Below are positions 8,789 to 17,320 of a DNA stretch of 64,000 bases, piece after piece. Positions within the stretch are counted from its first letter, which is position 1; every line of letters starts with the position of its first letter. A model generated the notes under the pieces. The model was given only the letters and a program-made list of their open reading frames with translations, did not search any database and was not told the origin of the DNA. The stretch spans positions 434,001 to 498,000 of the forward strand of contig CAAGKM010000030.1 in assembly GCA_900770395.1 (NCBI GenBank), given 5' to 3'. Position numbers and translations under genes: made by a program. Source of the DNA: an uncultured Prevotella sp. Lineage in GTDB: Bacteria; Bacteroidota; Bacteroidia; Bacteroidales; Bacteroidaceae.

Positions 8789-9973
8789 ATGGGAAGACCG
8801 AAGAAGACAACCAAGGCAAAGGAGCCAGTGCGCATCCGGGAGCGCAAGCTCGCAAACGGCAACAGGAGCCTCTATCTTGACATCTACTCAAAAGGTGTGC
8901 GCAAGGTGGAGTCGCTCGGCGTGTACCTTGTCCCGGAGAACACGCCTCTTGACAGGATACAGAACGAGCACGCAAGGAGCGTCGCCGAGAAGATAAAGTC
9001 CGAGCGCATCATCGCGCTGCAGAACTACGGCATAGCCAACCTTGACAAGGTGATGAAAGCCTCGATGCCCCTTCTCGCATATCTTGACAAATACGCCAGT
9101 GAGGGTAACGGGCTGACCGAATCGACCATGAAGGGGCGTAAGTTCATGCGGCGCAAGGTAGAGGAATACCTGCGCTCGACAGGACGGCTCAACGTGTCCA
9201 TGCTTGAGGTCGATGTGGATTTCTGCCGGGGCTTCATCAATTTTCTGCGCACGGCGAAGAACAGGCGGCTGAAAAGCGAGGACAGGACGATAAGCAACTG
9301 CACGGGACTTCAGACACAGGCGGTGTTCACGGCGGCGTTGAACACCGCCCTGCGTGACGGCATCATCGAGCGCAACCCCATGACCCTGCTGACATCCAAG
9401 GAACGCTTCCACCAGCAGGAGAGCACAAGGGTCTATCTCACCATCGATGAACTGAAAAGAATGATGGCCACCCCATGCGATGACGAAGAACTGAAAAAGG
9501 CTTTCCTGTTTGCCTGTTTTACGGGGTTGCGCCTAAGCGACATCCGCACGTTCACATGGAACAAGGTGCTTACGACACCCAACGACTCCACCCGTTATAT
9601 AAGGGTCAGGATGCTCAAGACGCAGCAGGTCATCAACGTGCCTCTTTCCAAGGATGCCCTCGGCTATCTCCGTGAGACGGAAGACCGCAACGAGCCGATC
9701 TTCCGCCTGTCAAGAGCGGTCTCCGTCATAGAGCAAAGACTGGCTGAATGGGCGAAAGCGGCCGGAATAGAGAAACATGTCACCTTTCACGTGAGCAGGC
9801 ACAGCTACGCTACGATGATGCTGACCATAGGAGTTGACATCTACACCGTCAGCAAGCTGCTCGGACACAAGAATGTGGCGACAACGCAGATATACGCGAA
9901 AATTATCGACCAGAAGAAGATTGATGCCGTCAACATGATGGACAGGTTTTTCGACAAAGACAGGCAGGCATGA
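8789..9973 (+). CDS. Tyrosine recombinase (site-specific integrase) 1
   Basis: 394 residues. A basic N-terminal arm-binding region (residues 1-60) is followed by an SAM-like core-binding domain (about 90-195) and a catalytic domain (about 210-385). The catalytic residues are readable: Arg in FTGLRLSD, His-x-x-Arg in HVSRHSYAT, His in LLGHKNVAT and the nucleophilic Tyr in TTQIYAKI. The enzyme would cut and rejoin attachment sites during integration and excision. Its stop overlaps the ATG of the second recombinase at 9970-9973, so the two are translationally coupled. It is the first gene inside the left end, as in many Bacteroidales elements. Confidence 0.93.
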   Translation: MGRPKKTTKAKEPVRIRERKLANGNRSLYLDIYSKGVRKVESLGVYLVPENTPLDRIQNEHARSVAEKIKSERIIALQNYGIANLDKVMKASMPLLAYLDKYASEGNGLTESTMKGRKFMRRKVEEYLRSTGRLNVSMLEVDVDFCRGFINFLRTAKNRRLKSEDRTISNCTGLQTQAVFTAALNTALRDGIIERNPMTLLTSKERFHQQESTRVYLTIDELKRMMATPCDDEELKKAFLFACFTGLRLSDIRTFTWNKVLTTPNDSTRYIRVRMLKTQQVINVPLSKDALGYLRETEDRNEPIFRLSRAVSVIEQRLAEWAKAAGIEKHVTFHVSRHSYATMMLTIGVDIYTVSKLLGHKNVATTQIYAKIIDQKKIDAVNMMDRFFDKDRQA

Positions 9974-11115
9974 AGATAGAGATAAGGACACGCGAGCTGA
10001 AGAACGGCAACAGGACAATTTACCTTGACTATTATGACAAAGGCAAGAGGTGGTACGAATATCCCAAGCTGTACCTTGTGCCGGATTCCGCCCCTTATGC
10101 GAAGGAACAGAACAGGAGCGCGATGGACAAGGCAATCGCCATCAGAGCCAGGCGGCTGCTCGGCGAGGCACCGGAAGAGGACGGCAACCGTCCGAAAGAC
10201 AAGTCCGGCAAGATGCTTGTCAGCACATGGATGGACGGATATGCCCAAGCCATGCATGCAAACGCGGGGCTTTCCTCCACATACCTCAAGCATTTCGACA
10301 CGCTCATCCGCATGGTGAACGGCTATCTCGCACACATCAAAAGCCCGCGTCTCACGATGGACTGCATAGACAGGGATTTTTACCGGGGATTCCTGCACTA
10401 CATGACCGATGTCTATGAGTGCCGGACTTCCGACGGCGGGACAAGACGGCTTGCAAAATCGACCATGCACCTGTTCCAGCTGAAGATGAACACGATGCTC
10501 AACCAGGCCGCAAGGGAGGGTGTCATCAAGTGTAACCCTTATCATCTGCTGTCAAGGAACGAGCGGATAAAAAAGCCGACAGACCGGCGCGACTTCCTGA
10601 CCCGCGAGGAACTGCACAGGCTGATGGAGGTTGAGACGCGGAGCATCACAACCAAGACTGCGTTTTTGTTCAGTTGCTTCACCGGCCTGCGCTACAGTGA
10701 CCTGAAACAGTTGAAGTGGGGCAACATCGAACAGTCACAGTCCGGGATGGTGATAAGGATAGAGGCGATGAAAAAGACGGAAAAGCCCGTGACCGTCCCT
10801 TTGGGCACTAATGCGATGGCATGGCTGCCCGAGCGCGGCGACAAGACACCCGATGATTTTGTCTTTGATTTAGGCACATGCGGAGGCTGCAACACCGTCC
10901 TGAAGAATCTGGCGAAAAAGGCAGGAATCAACAAAAGGGTCTCTTTCCATACCGGGAGGCACAGCTTCGCAACGCTCACCCTCGCCGCCACGAATGACAT
11001 TGCAACGGTGAGCAGACTGCTTGGACACACCTCTGTCGCAACGACACAAATCTATGCGGAGGTGCTGATGGAGGACAAGATTGCAGCCGTAAACAAACTG
11101 CACGGTATCTTTTAA
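9970..11115 (+). CDS. Tyrosine recombinase (site-specific integrase) 2
   Basis: 381 residues, paralogous to the upstream recombinase (both begin with IR-x-REL-NGN-R-x-(I/L)YLD). The catalytic residues are intact: Arg in FTGLRYSD, HTGRHSFAT, LLGHTSVAT and Tyr in TTQIYAEV. Two adjacent recombinases of the same family suggest that they act as a heteromer or on different half-sites; which one acts on attP cannot be told. Translation is coupled to recombinase 1 through ATGA. Confidence 0.93.
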   Translation: MKIEIRTRELKNGNRTIYLDYYDKGKRWYEYPKLYLVPDSAPYAKEQNRSAMDKAIAIRARRLLGEAPEEDGNRPKDKSGKMLVSTWMDGYAQAMHANAGLSSTYLKHFDTLIRMVNGYLAHIKSPRLTMDCIDRDFYRGFLHYMTDVYECRTSDGGTRRLAKSTMHLFQLKMNTMLNQAAREGVIKCNPYHLLSRNERIKKPTDRRDFLTREELHRLMEVETRSITTKTAFLFSCFTGLRYSDLKQLKWGNIEQSQSGMVIRIEAMKKTEKPVTVPLGTNAMAWLPERGDKTPDDFVFDLGTCGGCNTVLKNLAKKAGINKRVSFHTGRHSFATLTLAATNDIATVSRLLGHTSVATTQIYAEVLMEDKIAAVNKLHGIF

Positions 11116-11157
11116 TCCGTGTAACTCGACTATACCTCTTTTATAAAAGCGCATATT

Positions 11158-12090
11158 ATGAAACGACTGTCCGACAATTTTCTTACGATGCTTTTGCCGC
11201 TTACAGCAGTAGCCGCAACCGCATTCGGTATGGTTGCCGCCGTTGCTTTCCGCATGGAAGCGACCACGGCAGGGTTTGTATTTTCCACCTTGTCCATCAT
11301 CGGATGGATCGGGCTGGTTGCCGAATTTTTCCTCTTGTACGACATCATCATAGACAAGTGGTTTTCCAAAGACCGCTCCGTGCTGACCGCCTCATGGTTT
11401 GTAATCTCGCTGCTGCTTGCCTTTATTATCACTCCCGACAAGCATTCGGACTGGGGCACCTGCATCGTCATGGGCTCGCTCTTCGCCGTGCTTTTCCTGC
11501 TGCCCTGCATCATCGGGATGGCTTACGGCAGACAGATAAAATCATGGCTGATGCAACGGTGGAACAGACTTGTTCCGAAGAAACAACAGAACCCGGATGA
11601 TTCAGCCGGACGGCAAATCGAAGCCGTGCTTTCCGCGTCCACGTTACCCACGACAATGAGACAGGAGGATGAAATCAGGCATTACGACAGCCTTGTCTCA
11701 CAGGTAAAGCCTGAGCTTATAATGAAGCTGCCGGAAACCTTGCAGACCAATGACGCGCTGTTCCTGCTGGTACTGTTCCGAGAGGACGGCTATCTCGATA
11801 CGGACTTCCTGCCGCTGATGAAAAAGGAGGATGACGAAATAAACCAGACGCTCTATGCCTATATCGCCAGTGCCCTGTGCGCAGCCCTCAAGATACGGAA
11901 AGGCAAATGGGTCATCTTCGAGAAGTTCTGGCCGCTCAACAACGGCGCACAATTGGCAAGCAACTTCAAGACCGCCTACCGGGACAACCCGTCCGAACAC
12001 CAGAGGCATATCGCCAAGCTGTTGCGCAAGGCGACACGCCTGCGTCCTAAACTTGACACCTACGACCTTGAAGAGTTCAAGAAGGTCTGA
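11158..12090 (+). CDS. Element-encoded membrane protein of unknown function
   Basis: 310 residues. The N-terminal 130 residues contain about four hydrophobic segments (around residues 11-30, 38-60, 78-92 and 104-122). The remaining 180 residues are soluble and mainly helical, with an EADxVLSASTLP-like linker and a basic end (LLRKATRLRPK). I recognise no enzyme motif. It follows the recombinases after 42 bp in the same direction and ends before a strong hairpin, so it probably belongs to the recombination transcript. It could be a maintenance or entry-exclusion protein, but nothing in the sequence proves this. Confidence 0.65.
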   Translation: MKRLSDNFLTMLLPLTAVAATAFGMVAAVAFRMEATTAGFVFSTLSIIGWIGLVAEFFLLYDIIIDKWFSKDRSVLTASWFVISLLLAFIITPDKHSDWGTCIVMGSLFAVLFLLPCIIGMAYGRQIKSWLMQRWNRLVPKKQQNPDDSAGRQIEAVLSASTLPTTMRQEDEIRHYDSLVSQVKPELIMKLPETLQTNDALFLLVLFREDGYLDTDFLPLMKKEDDEINQTLYAYIASALCAALKIRKGKWVIFEKFWPLNNGAQLASNFKTAYRDNPSEHQRHIAKLLRKATRLRPKLDTYDLEEFKKV

Positions 12091-12132
12091 GCGGCATCAA
12101 CGGCATTATCCGTATATAATAATTTCCTTGTC

Positions 12133-12191
12133 CCTGTTCACCCGTCACCGTAACCCGATGGCGGGATTTTTTATGCCCGTCCGTGAACAGG
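12133..12191 (+). terminator. Hairpin and T-run after the recombinase operon
   Basis: A small stem CCCG/CGGG (12154-12157 with 12162-12165) is followed by A and six T (12167-12172). It sits inside a longer inverted repeat, CCTGTTCAC (12133-12141) with GTGAACAGG (12183-12191). Both follow the membrane protein gene stop. Confidence 0.6.
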
Positions 12192-12417
12192 CCTGTTTCT
12201 TTCCGCACTTATAAGTTACCATGTGCGGACAATCCGGGATTATGGAGGGTTTAGAGTTCCATTATACTTCGTTTTAGCCCTATTTATAGTTGCATTTATG
12301 CCGTACAAAGTTCTCTGTTTGTGTCATTTATAGTAATTGCTTCGGGGAAATTCCGCCATACCTTTGCACTGTCGCCACGACAAAGGCGAAGCAGATTATT
12401 CATTAAAATATACGCAC
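12192..12417 (+). promoter_or_regulatory. Promoter region of the excisionase-like gene
   Basis: TACCTTTG at 12359-12366 is a good -7 box, 51 bp before the ATG. Upstream, ATTTATAGT occurs twice as a direct repeat (12282-12290 and 12326-12334), 44 bp apart, and could bind a regulator. No coding potential is visible. Confidence 0.5.
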
Positions 12418-12651
12418 ATGACAGAGCAAAGAAAACTTTTAAGCACCAGGGAGGCGGCCGAGTATTGCGGCTTCAAACTTTCCTACTTCCGCAAGCTGAT
12501 GATGCGCCGGGCTATCCCGATGTACAAGCCGACGGGCAAACTGTGCTTCTTCAAGAAAGAAGACTTGGACGCTTTCCTCACGGGTGTCCGTATCTCCTCA
12601 CAGGAAGAAATCGCGGAGGAAGCCAACCGCTATATGGCAGGTCGGAAGTAA
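12418..12651 (+). CDS. Excisionase-family helix-turn-helix protein
   Basis: 77 residues, taking the ATG at 12418; an open frame extends further upstream but homology starts with LLSTREAAEYCGF. The winged MerR/Xis-like HTH spans about residues 7-55 with the typical REAAEYCG...YFRKLMMRRAIP...GKLCFFKKEDLDAFL. Proteins of this type bend DNA at element ends and push recombinases toward excision. It lies about 1.3 kb after the two recombinases behind its own promoter, followed closely by an unknown gene. Confidence 0.82.
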   Translation: MTEQRKLLSTREAAEYCGFKLSYFRKLMMRRAIPMYKPTGKLCFFKKEDLDAFLTGVRISSQEEIAEEANRYMAGRK

Positions 12652-12688
12652 ACAACCTTTTTTATTTACATCAAAAAACAAATGTAGT

Positions 12689-13189
12689 ATGGAACAGAAC
12701 AGGAACATGGAACAGGGCGGCACAGCTGCAGCCGTTCCGACAGAGAAGAAGAACGAGAACCGTAAACGTGAAGTAAGCGGTAAGGACGCACAAATCATCC
12801 GCGCATTCTTGGAGAATGTAGGCATCTACGAGGCGGACGCATTACGCGTGAGCATCGCCATTGCCGACGGCAAGGTGTCGGCAGACAACATTTCGGCGGA
12901 TGACCGCCTTGCGCTCAACCGCTATCTCAACAGCGGCACGGACAACGACCGTATGACAGCGGACAATGCGCAGGGACATCGGCTGAACCGTGCATTCGGG
13001 TTGCTGGAGCGTGTGGCGGACTTCTGCGAAAAGCAGCAGTTGGTGACGGTAAACAAGGTGCTGCTCTCCGTGGCGGTAAACGCAGATGACATCAGCCATG
13101 CCGTATCAAGCCTTGCCAAGCGTCAGGCATCCGTACAGCCGGCACAGGGAAACGCTGCAAGCAACGGAGCCAACGGAACAGGCAAGTAA
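12689..13189 (+). CDS. Element hypothetical protein (166 aa)
   Basis: The start is taken at ATG 12689; the frame is open further upstream, but that part overlaps the excisionase-like gene. The N-terminal 35 residues are polar and low in complexity (MEQNRNMEQGG...EKKNENRKREV), followed by a helical core with KDAQIIRAFLENVGIYEADAL and a Gly/Ser-poor C-terminal tail. No catalytic motif or membrane segment is seen. It lies 37 bp downstream of the excisionase-like gene and may be co-transcribed. The family is not recognised; a role in maintenance or excision is possible. Confidence 0.6.
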   Translation: MEQNRNMEQGGTAAAVPTEKKNENRKREVSGKDAQIIRAFLENVGIYEADALRVSIAIADGKVSADNISADDRLALNRYLNSGTDNDRMTADNAQGHRLNRAFGLLERVADFCEKQQLVTVNKVLLSVAVNADDISHAVSSLAKRQASVQPAQGNAASNGANGTGK

Positions 13190-13463
13190 CCGTATGTGAA
13201 AGGTGGAAAAGGTGAGAAGAAAGCAATAGGTATCTGACATATGTTCATGCAGCCTCCCTTATTTCTTCCCTGCTTTCGGGATTAAACAATCCGGAGGACA
13301 CCCTGAATGAGAGCCATACTTTTCTCACCTGACACACGATAACGGTAACATGAGGCCGTGCATGGCACAACGAGAAAGCTGACAGTTATTCCCATGCCGG
13401 TTCCTGCACGGCTTCATTCTTCTCCAAGCGAAAGTAATATCACATTTATAAAGACAAAGTTTG
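13190..13463. other. Intergenic region with stem-loop
   Basis: 274 bp without a convincing gene. GCCGTGCA (13355-13362) is complementary to TGCACGGC (13405-13412), and an alternative pairing GCATGG/CCATGC (13360-13365 with 13392-13397) overlaps it. The structure lies 50 bp before the next gene and could be regulatory. Confidence 0.4.
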
Positions 13464-13889
13464 ATGAACAAGGAAACATACAGATTCAAGTACCCGGCAG
13501 GTGCCGCCTCGCTGTCATTAGTTTTTTCTCATAAGGCACTGCAATGGCTGCAAGGGACAACGACGGATGATGACGGCAGGGAAACAGTAAACTTCATACT
13601 GCTGGGCGACCTGCTTGCGAGAATGGCACTTACAGACGGTAAGAGCAAGGAGTTCCGCAGACCGCTCACGCTTTCCGCAGGTCAGGCGCAGTATTCCGAG
13701 GAACAGCTTTCCGCACAGTGGAACATGGGCAGGAAGCGCATACGCAACCTGCTGGACGCACTCACGAAGATGGGGCTTATCGACACCCACCGCTCAAGGG
13801 TGGCATCCGTGATGACCTTCCCGTGCCTGCGTGGGTGGGAAACGGCTGACTGCTGCCGCATATCCAATCCTTTTATACCTCAGGTCTAA
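13464..13889 (+). CDS. Element protein with C-terminal winged-helix-like segment
   Basis: 141 residues from ATG 13464; a TTG in frame just upstream is less likely. The segment YSEEQLSAQWNMGRKRIRN and LLDALTKMGLIDTHRSRVASV (about residues 75-115) reads like a winged helix, in the manner of plasmid replication or mobilization regulators. The protein ends with a Cys pair (DCCRISNPF). It precedes the candidate oriT and the mob genes. I cannot name a family, so DNA binding is inferred. Confidence 0.55.
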   Translation: MNKETYRFKYPAGAASLSLVFSHKALQWLQGTTTDDDGRETVNFILLGDLLARMALTDGKSKEFRRPLTLSAGQAQYSEEQLSAQWNMGRKRIRNLLDALTKMGLIDTHRSRVASVMTFPCLRGWETADCCRISNPFIPQV

Positions 13890-14260
13890 TTCTTTTATCC
13901 ATGAACAGAGGGAAGAGTATGAGCTGAAGAACGGAGGAATAAGAGCCGGACATGAGCCGAAAGACAGCCAAGCTGACAATGACACAGAGGGCATAGCCGC
14001 CATTTTGTTGTACCGCAATACAAAATCTGTCATGTCTCAATATGGGGCAAAAGTGACAGACGGAGTGCTGGAGTGGCATGAAGCGATAGCGTTGAGTTTC
14101 GAGGTATGCCGAGGTATTACCGCCTCCGGACGGTATTACCACGACGCTCTCGCAACGCCCCGGAAGGTCGTTGTCCCAGCCGCTCGCAGGCTCGCACCTT
14201 CCCCTCTTTTAGACACCGTTTCACGATTATTTCAAGGACACCCATTATATCAGGACATAT
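13890..14260 (+). other. Candidate transfer origin (oriT) region upstream of mob genes
   Basis: 371 bp between the DNA-binding-like gene and mobC. Two adjacent inverted repeats stand out: ATTTTGT/ACAAAAT (14002-14008 with 14020-14026) and TCTGTCA/TGACAGA (14026-14032 with 14054-14060). Further on, GGTATTACC is repeated at 14113-14121 and 14132-14140, preceded by GGTATGCC at 14103. Inverted repeats and iterated motifs directly upstream of relaxase genes are typical of oriT. An open frame running through this area overlaps two better genes and is not called. Confidence 0.45.
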
Positions 14261-14716
14261 ATGGAACACGAAGATACTTCCATTCAGGAAAATCAGGAAT
14301 CCGGGCAGGAGAAGCCCGTTATACGGCGTGACAAGGTGGTAGTCACCAAAGTCACGGAGCAGGAGCTGTTGCGGATTAAAGGCACGGCGGAGCAGTGCGG
14401 CATGACACGCAGCGACTTCATACGGGCAAGGGCACTCGACTACAGACCGAGGAAGCGGCTTTCGGTTACGGAGGTGGACGGCCTCAGGCAGCTTGCAGCA
14501 TGTCGGACGGACATGGTGAACTTCGCCAACGCCCTGCACGGGCTGAACGACAACGAGAAGATACGCCTTTTCCGGCATCAGCCCACCATGCTCGAATGGT
14601 ACGAGAAAGTGGCGCATATCACAGACCGTGTCACGGACTTTTTGCAGTCCGCGCAGAAGGCGAACAGCTATCCTGCGGAAACAACAGATGAAGAAACAAA
14701 GGAGGACGAGATATGA
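14261..14716 (+). CDS. MobC-like plasmid mobilization relaxosome protein
   Basis: 151 residues. After a polar N-terminus, the segment RRDKVVVTKVTEQELLRIKG followed by AEQCGMTRSDFIRARAL (about residues 25-60) matches the ribbon-helix-helix-type core of MobC-like accessory proteins. The helical rest (LRQLAACRTDMVNFANALH) also fits the family. Such proteins bind oriT and help the relaxase to open the strands. The stop overlaps the relaxase start (ATGA at 14713-14716), which supports a relaxosome pair. Confidence 0.82.
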   Translation: MEHEDTSIQENQESGQEKPVIRRDKVVVTKVTEQELLRIKGTAEQCGMTRSDFIRARALDYRPRKRLSVTEVDGLRQLAACRTDMVNFANALHGLNDNEKIRLFRHQPTMLEWYEKVAHITDRVTDFLQSAQKANSYPAETTDEETKEDEI

Positions 14717-15972
14717 TAGCCAATGCAAAATCCATCAGCCACGGCATACGGGCGATATTGTATGTGTCGGGCGAGTCGAGGAACAAGAAACATCCGGAGA
14801 AGATAACTCGCATCTGCGACAACTTCATGCCACAGGGCATGGACGCTTCGGGTATCTGGACGGAGATGAAGTTCGCCACGATGAACCGCCCCGACATCAA
14901 GAATGATGTCATCCGCATGGAGATAAGCCCGGCGATGGAGCACACCGGGGACTTCACCGTCGAGGATTGGCGGAAGCTGTGGTGTGACTTCGCGGCGGCT
15001 TACGACAACCAGACGATACTTGACGATGACGGCAAGGTCATTTCCGTGCCGACCAACATATCGGGCAGCAAGTCCTCCGTGTGGCTACATCTTGAATCCG
15101 ACAGCGGCATACCCCACCTCCATGCCGTAGTGTGCCGGATTGACGAGAACGGGAACATCAACAACGACCACGCCATCCACATCAGGGCACAACGGGCTGC
15201 GGAAAAAGTTGCCCGACAAAGAGGATGGACGACCGCCATGCAGATACACGAAAGCAACATTCCCAAGGTTAGCGCCGACTGCATGGACGCCTTGCGCGAA
15301 CTGTCCGAATGGTCATGGGAAGGTTACAAGGAAAGGCTCGCCGCCAGAGGCTACGAGCTGCATCAGCGCAAGGATAATGAGAAGAACATACGCGGCTATG
15401 TGCTCTGCAAGGGGAACACGAGGTTCAAGGCTTCGGAACTTGGAAAGGGGCGCAACCTGACCGCATCCCATATCATACAGACATGGGAGAAGCTGCATCC
15501 CGAAAAGACTGAGCAAGCGAGCTTGACACCAAAACAATCTGTTGTAACGACACCGAACTCACCTGCCACAAAAGAACACGCACCACTGTTACAGTCCGAA
15601 GTGCAGCATAACAATCCAGCTTATGAGGATTACACAGAATGGCAGTCCGACCGCCTGCGCACGGAGTTCGAGCATGACGGCAGGAACTACGACCGCTATA
15701 TCCCCGGAAAGGTGCTCGACTGCCTGAATGACGAGTTCGACCACCGGGAATTGGCGAACTGGCAGGCTTTGCAGAATCTGGCTGTGGCCTTTTTTACCCT
15801 TGTCGCCTCTCCTTATGGGGAGATGTCCGGCGGTGGCGGAGGCAGCTCGCAGTCCGACCTCAAATGGGGGCGCGACCCGGAAGAGGACGAGATTGAGTTT
15901 GCCCGTCGTTGTGCACGTGAGGCTTCGCACAGGATTGGCAGACAAATGAAATCAGGAATGAAACGCAAATGA
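14713..15972 (+). CDS. Relaxase / mobilization nuclease
   Basis: 419 residues. It starts with MIANAKSISHG and a strand-rich N-terminal domain. The metal-binding site of relaxases is visible as HLESDSGIPHLHAVVCRI near residues 117-135, followed by NNDHAIHI and RAAEKVARQRGW, which are characteristic of Bacteroidales MobP-type relaxases. The catalytic Tyr is not assigned with certainty. The C-terminal 150 residues are polar and probably disordered, with a glycine run (SGGGGGSS). The enzyme would nick oriT and lead the single strand into the recipient; with no coupling protein in the element, a helper secretion system is needed. Confidence 0.88.
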   Translation: MIANAKSISHGIRAILYVSGESRNKKHPEKITRICDNFMPQGMDASGIWTEMKFATMNRPDIKNDVIRMEISPAMEHTGDFTVEDWRKLWCDFAAAYDNQTILDDDGKVISVPTNISGSKSSVWLHLESDSGIPHLHAVVCRIDENGNINNDHAIHIRAQRAAEKVARQRGWTTAMQIHESNIPKVSADCMDALRELSEWSWEGYKERLAARGYELHQRKDNEKNIRGYVLCKGNTRFKASELGKGRNLTASHIIQTWEKLHPEKTEQASLTPKQSVVTTPNSPATKEHAPLLQSEVQHNNPAYEDYTEWQSDRLRTEFEHDGRNYDRYIPGKVLDCLNDEFDHRELANWQALQNLAVAFFTLVASPYGEMSGGGGGSSQSDLKWGRDPEEDEIEFARRCAREASHRIGRQMKSGMKRK

Positions 15973-15996
15973 CAAACCTAAAAAACATCAGTGACA

Positions 15997-16533
15997 ATGA
16001 AACAACCCGATACGTCCGCCCTACGGGAGCGGCTTGCCAATTATACACCCGGACAGGAGCTGGAGCAGGACAAGCAGGAACTTGAAGGACTGCTTCAGGA
16101 AGTAAGTGACCAAATTTTTGCCATGCGCAATTTGCTCAAGGAAATCAATGAACTCAAGGAAGAACTGCACGACATACACGGAAGCCTGATGCACACTGCC
16201 AAACGGGAGCGAGTGGCTTTTAATGCTTTGAACGCGGCCAAGGACAGTGCGGACAACATTGTGAATGGTATCTGCAACGCCATTGTAAAAGCGGAACGGC
16301 ATACCGTCATACAAGCCACAGTCGGCACTGACGAACTGGAAAAGGTAAGCCAATGTTCTGCAGCCCACATCAAGGCGGAGGAAGAACTTTTGGAAAGGCA
16401 CAGAAACAAGTTAGCCAGACACCTCCGTGACAATGAAGGTGTCTGGTTGTCCGACCGCTGGCTCAAGATTCTGTTCGCAGTGCAGTTGCTTTGTTATCTT
16501 GCGGTGGCATTGTGGGTAATGCTGAAAGGATAA
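15997..16533 (+). CDS. Coiled-coil protein with C-terminal membrane anchor, mob operon
   Basis: 178 residues from ATG 15997 (a GTG lies two codons upstream). The first 140 residues are charged and heptad-like (QELEQDKQELEGLLQEVSDQ, LLKEINELKEELHD), and the end has one hydrophobic helix (KILFAVQLLCYLAVALWVML). Located 24 bp after the relaxase, it is probably the third gene of the mobilization operon. Mobilization accessory proteins with one membrane helix are known, but no family is recognised here. Confidence 0.65.
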   Translation: MKQPDTSALRERLANYTPGQELEQDKQELEGLLQEVSDQIFAMRNLLKEINELKEELHDIHGSLMHTAKRERVAFNALNAAKDSADNIVNGICNAIVKAERHTVIQATVGTDELEKVSQCSAAHIKAEEELLERHRNKLARHLRDNEGVWLSDRWLKILFAVQLLCYLAVALWVMLKG

Positions 16534-16583
16534 ACTGATTGTTCGCAATCTCCTTTTCGAGGGGACAAGGCTATCTGTATATT

Positions 16584-16615
16584 TCGACAAACAACAGCTA
16601 TATGTTGTTATTCGA
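16584..16615. terminator. Possible bidirectional terminator between mob and cargo genes
   Basis: Arms at 16584-16596 and 16603-16615 pair at 11 of 13 positions around a 6-nt loop. The hairpin lies in the gap between the convergent mob operon and the cargo cluster. T-runs are weak on both sides. Confidence 0.4.
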
Positions 16616-16618
16616 CAA

Positions 16619-17290
16619 TCATATTTTGTTCCCCAACCGATAAGCCTTGTCTCCATAATCCGTGTTGCGCACCGAACCTGCCGTCCAGACACCGGGTGCG
16701 AAAACTTCGCCTACACTTTCCCAGCCGAGGTAATCCATCATTGTGCGATAGTGCTGGAGCATGGGCTCTGCATCGCTTTTAGCAGTGTTCGCGTATGTCA
16801 TCAGATAGGCAGCTTTCTTGTAATGCCCCTTGATTTTCCCGTTGATGGCATAGAAACGGTCAATTACCTTTTTCATCTGCGCGGAAATACCAAAATAATA
16901 CATAGGAGTAGCGAAAACCACCATATCCGCCTCAATAAGATGCGGACGGAGTTCGCTGAAATCATCATCGAAGATGCACGGTCCGTCCATACCGCAACGG
17001 TTGCACGCACGGCACGGCTCCACCTGCTTGAAAGCACAGTCGAAACGATAGACCTCGTGACCTTTCTCTTGTGCCCCTTTTATGAACTGGTTCGCGAGAA
17101 AAGCGGAATTTCCGTTACGGCGGGGGCTACCTGTGAGAACTACTATTTTCATTTTATCTTGTTTTGATTCATTAGAAACTGACGGGTTATCATCAACACT
17201 CATTGCCGCCAAGCTATGAATAGCACTGCCCGCAAGGAGTGTGCTGCTTACGGCAAATACAGATTTCTTTATAAAATCCCTTCTTTTCAT
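16619..17290 (-). CDS. Flavodoxin-fold FMN reductase with twin-arginine-like leader
   Basis: 223 residues, last gene of the cargo cluster. The N-terminus MKRRDFIKKSVFAVSSTLLAG carries a twin-arginine-like RRDFIKK motif and a hydrophobic stretch ending near AMS, so export of the folded flavoprotein by Tat is likely. The mature part is a flavodoxin-like NADPH-dependent FMN reductase: KIVVLTGSPRRNGNSAFLA (phosphate loop), then CRACNRCG...C, FATPMYYFGISAQMKKVIDR and a C-terminal LGWESVGEVF. The Cys cluster matches the iron-sulfur flavoprotein-like subgroup. It would reduce quinones or other small acceptors with FMN; its exported location is unusual for the family. Confidence 0.82.
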   Translation of the reverse strand: MKRRDFIKKSVFAVSSTLLAGSAIHSLAAMSVDDNPSVSNESKQDKMKIVVLTGSPRRNGNSAFLANQFIKGAQEKGHEVYRFDCAFKQVEPCRACNRCGMDGPCIFDDDFSELRPHLIEADMVVFATPMYYFGISAQMKKVIDRFYAINGKIKGHYKKAAYLMTYANTAKSDAEPMLQHYRTMMDYLGWESVGEVFAPGVWTAGSVRNTDYGDKAYRLGNKI

Positions 17291-17320
17291 ACGTTTATCT
17301 TTTGCCCGATAGAACTTTAT

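Noticed and set aside
13831..14331. 166-codon open frame between the winged-helix-like gene and mobC
   Set aside because: It overlaps both neighbours, has no recognisable motif, and the region carries inverted and iterated repeats that suit an oriT better.
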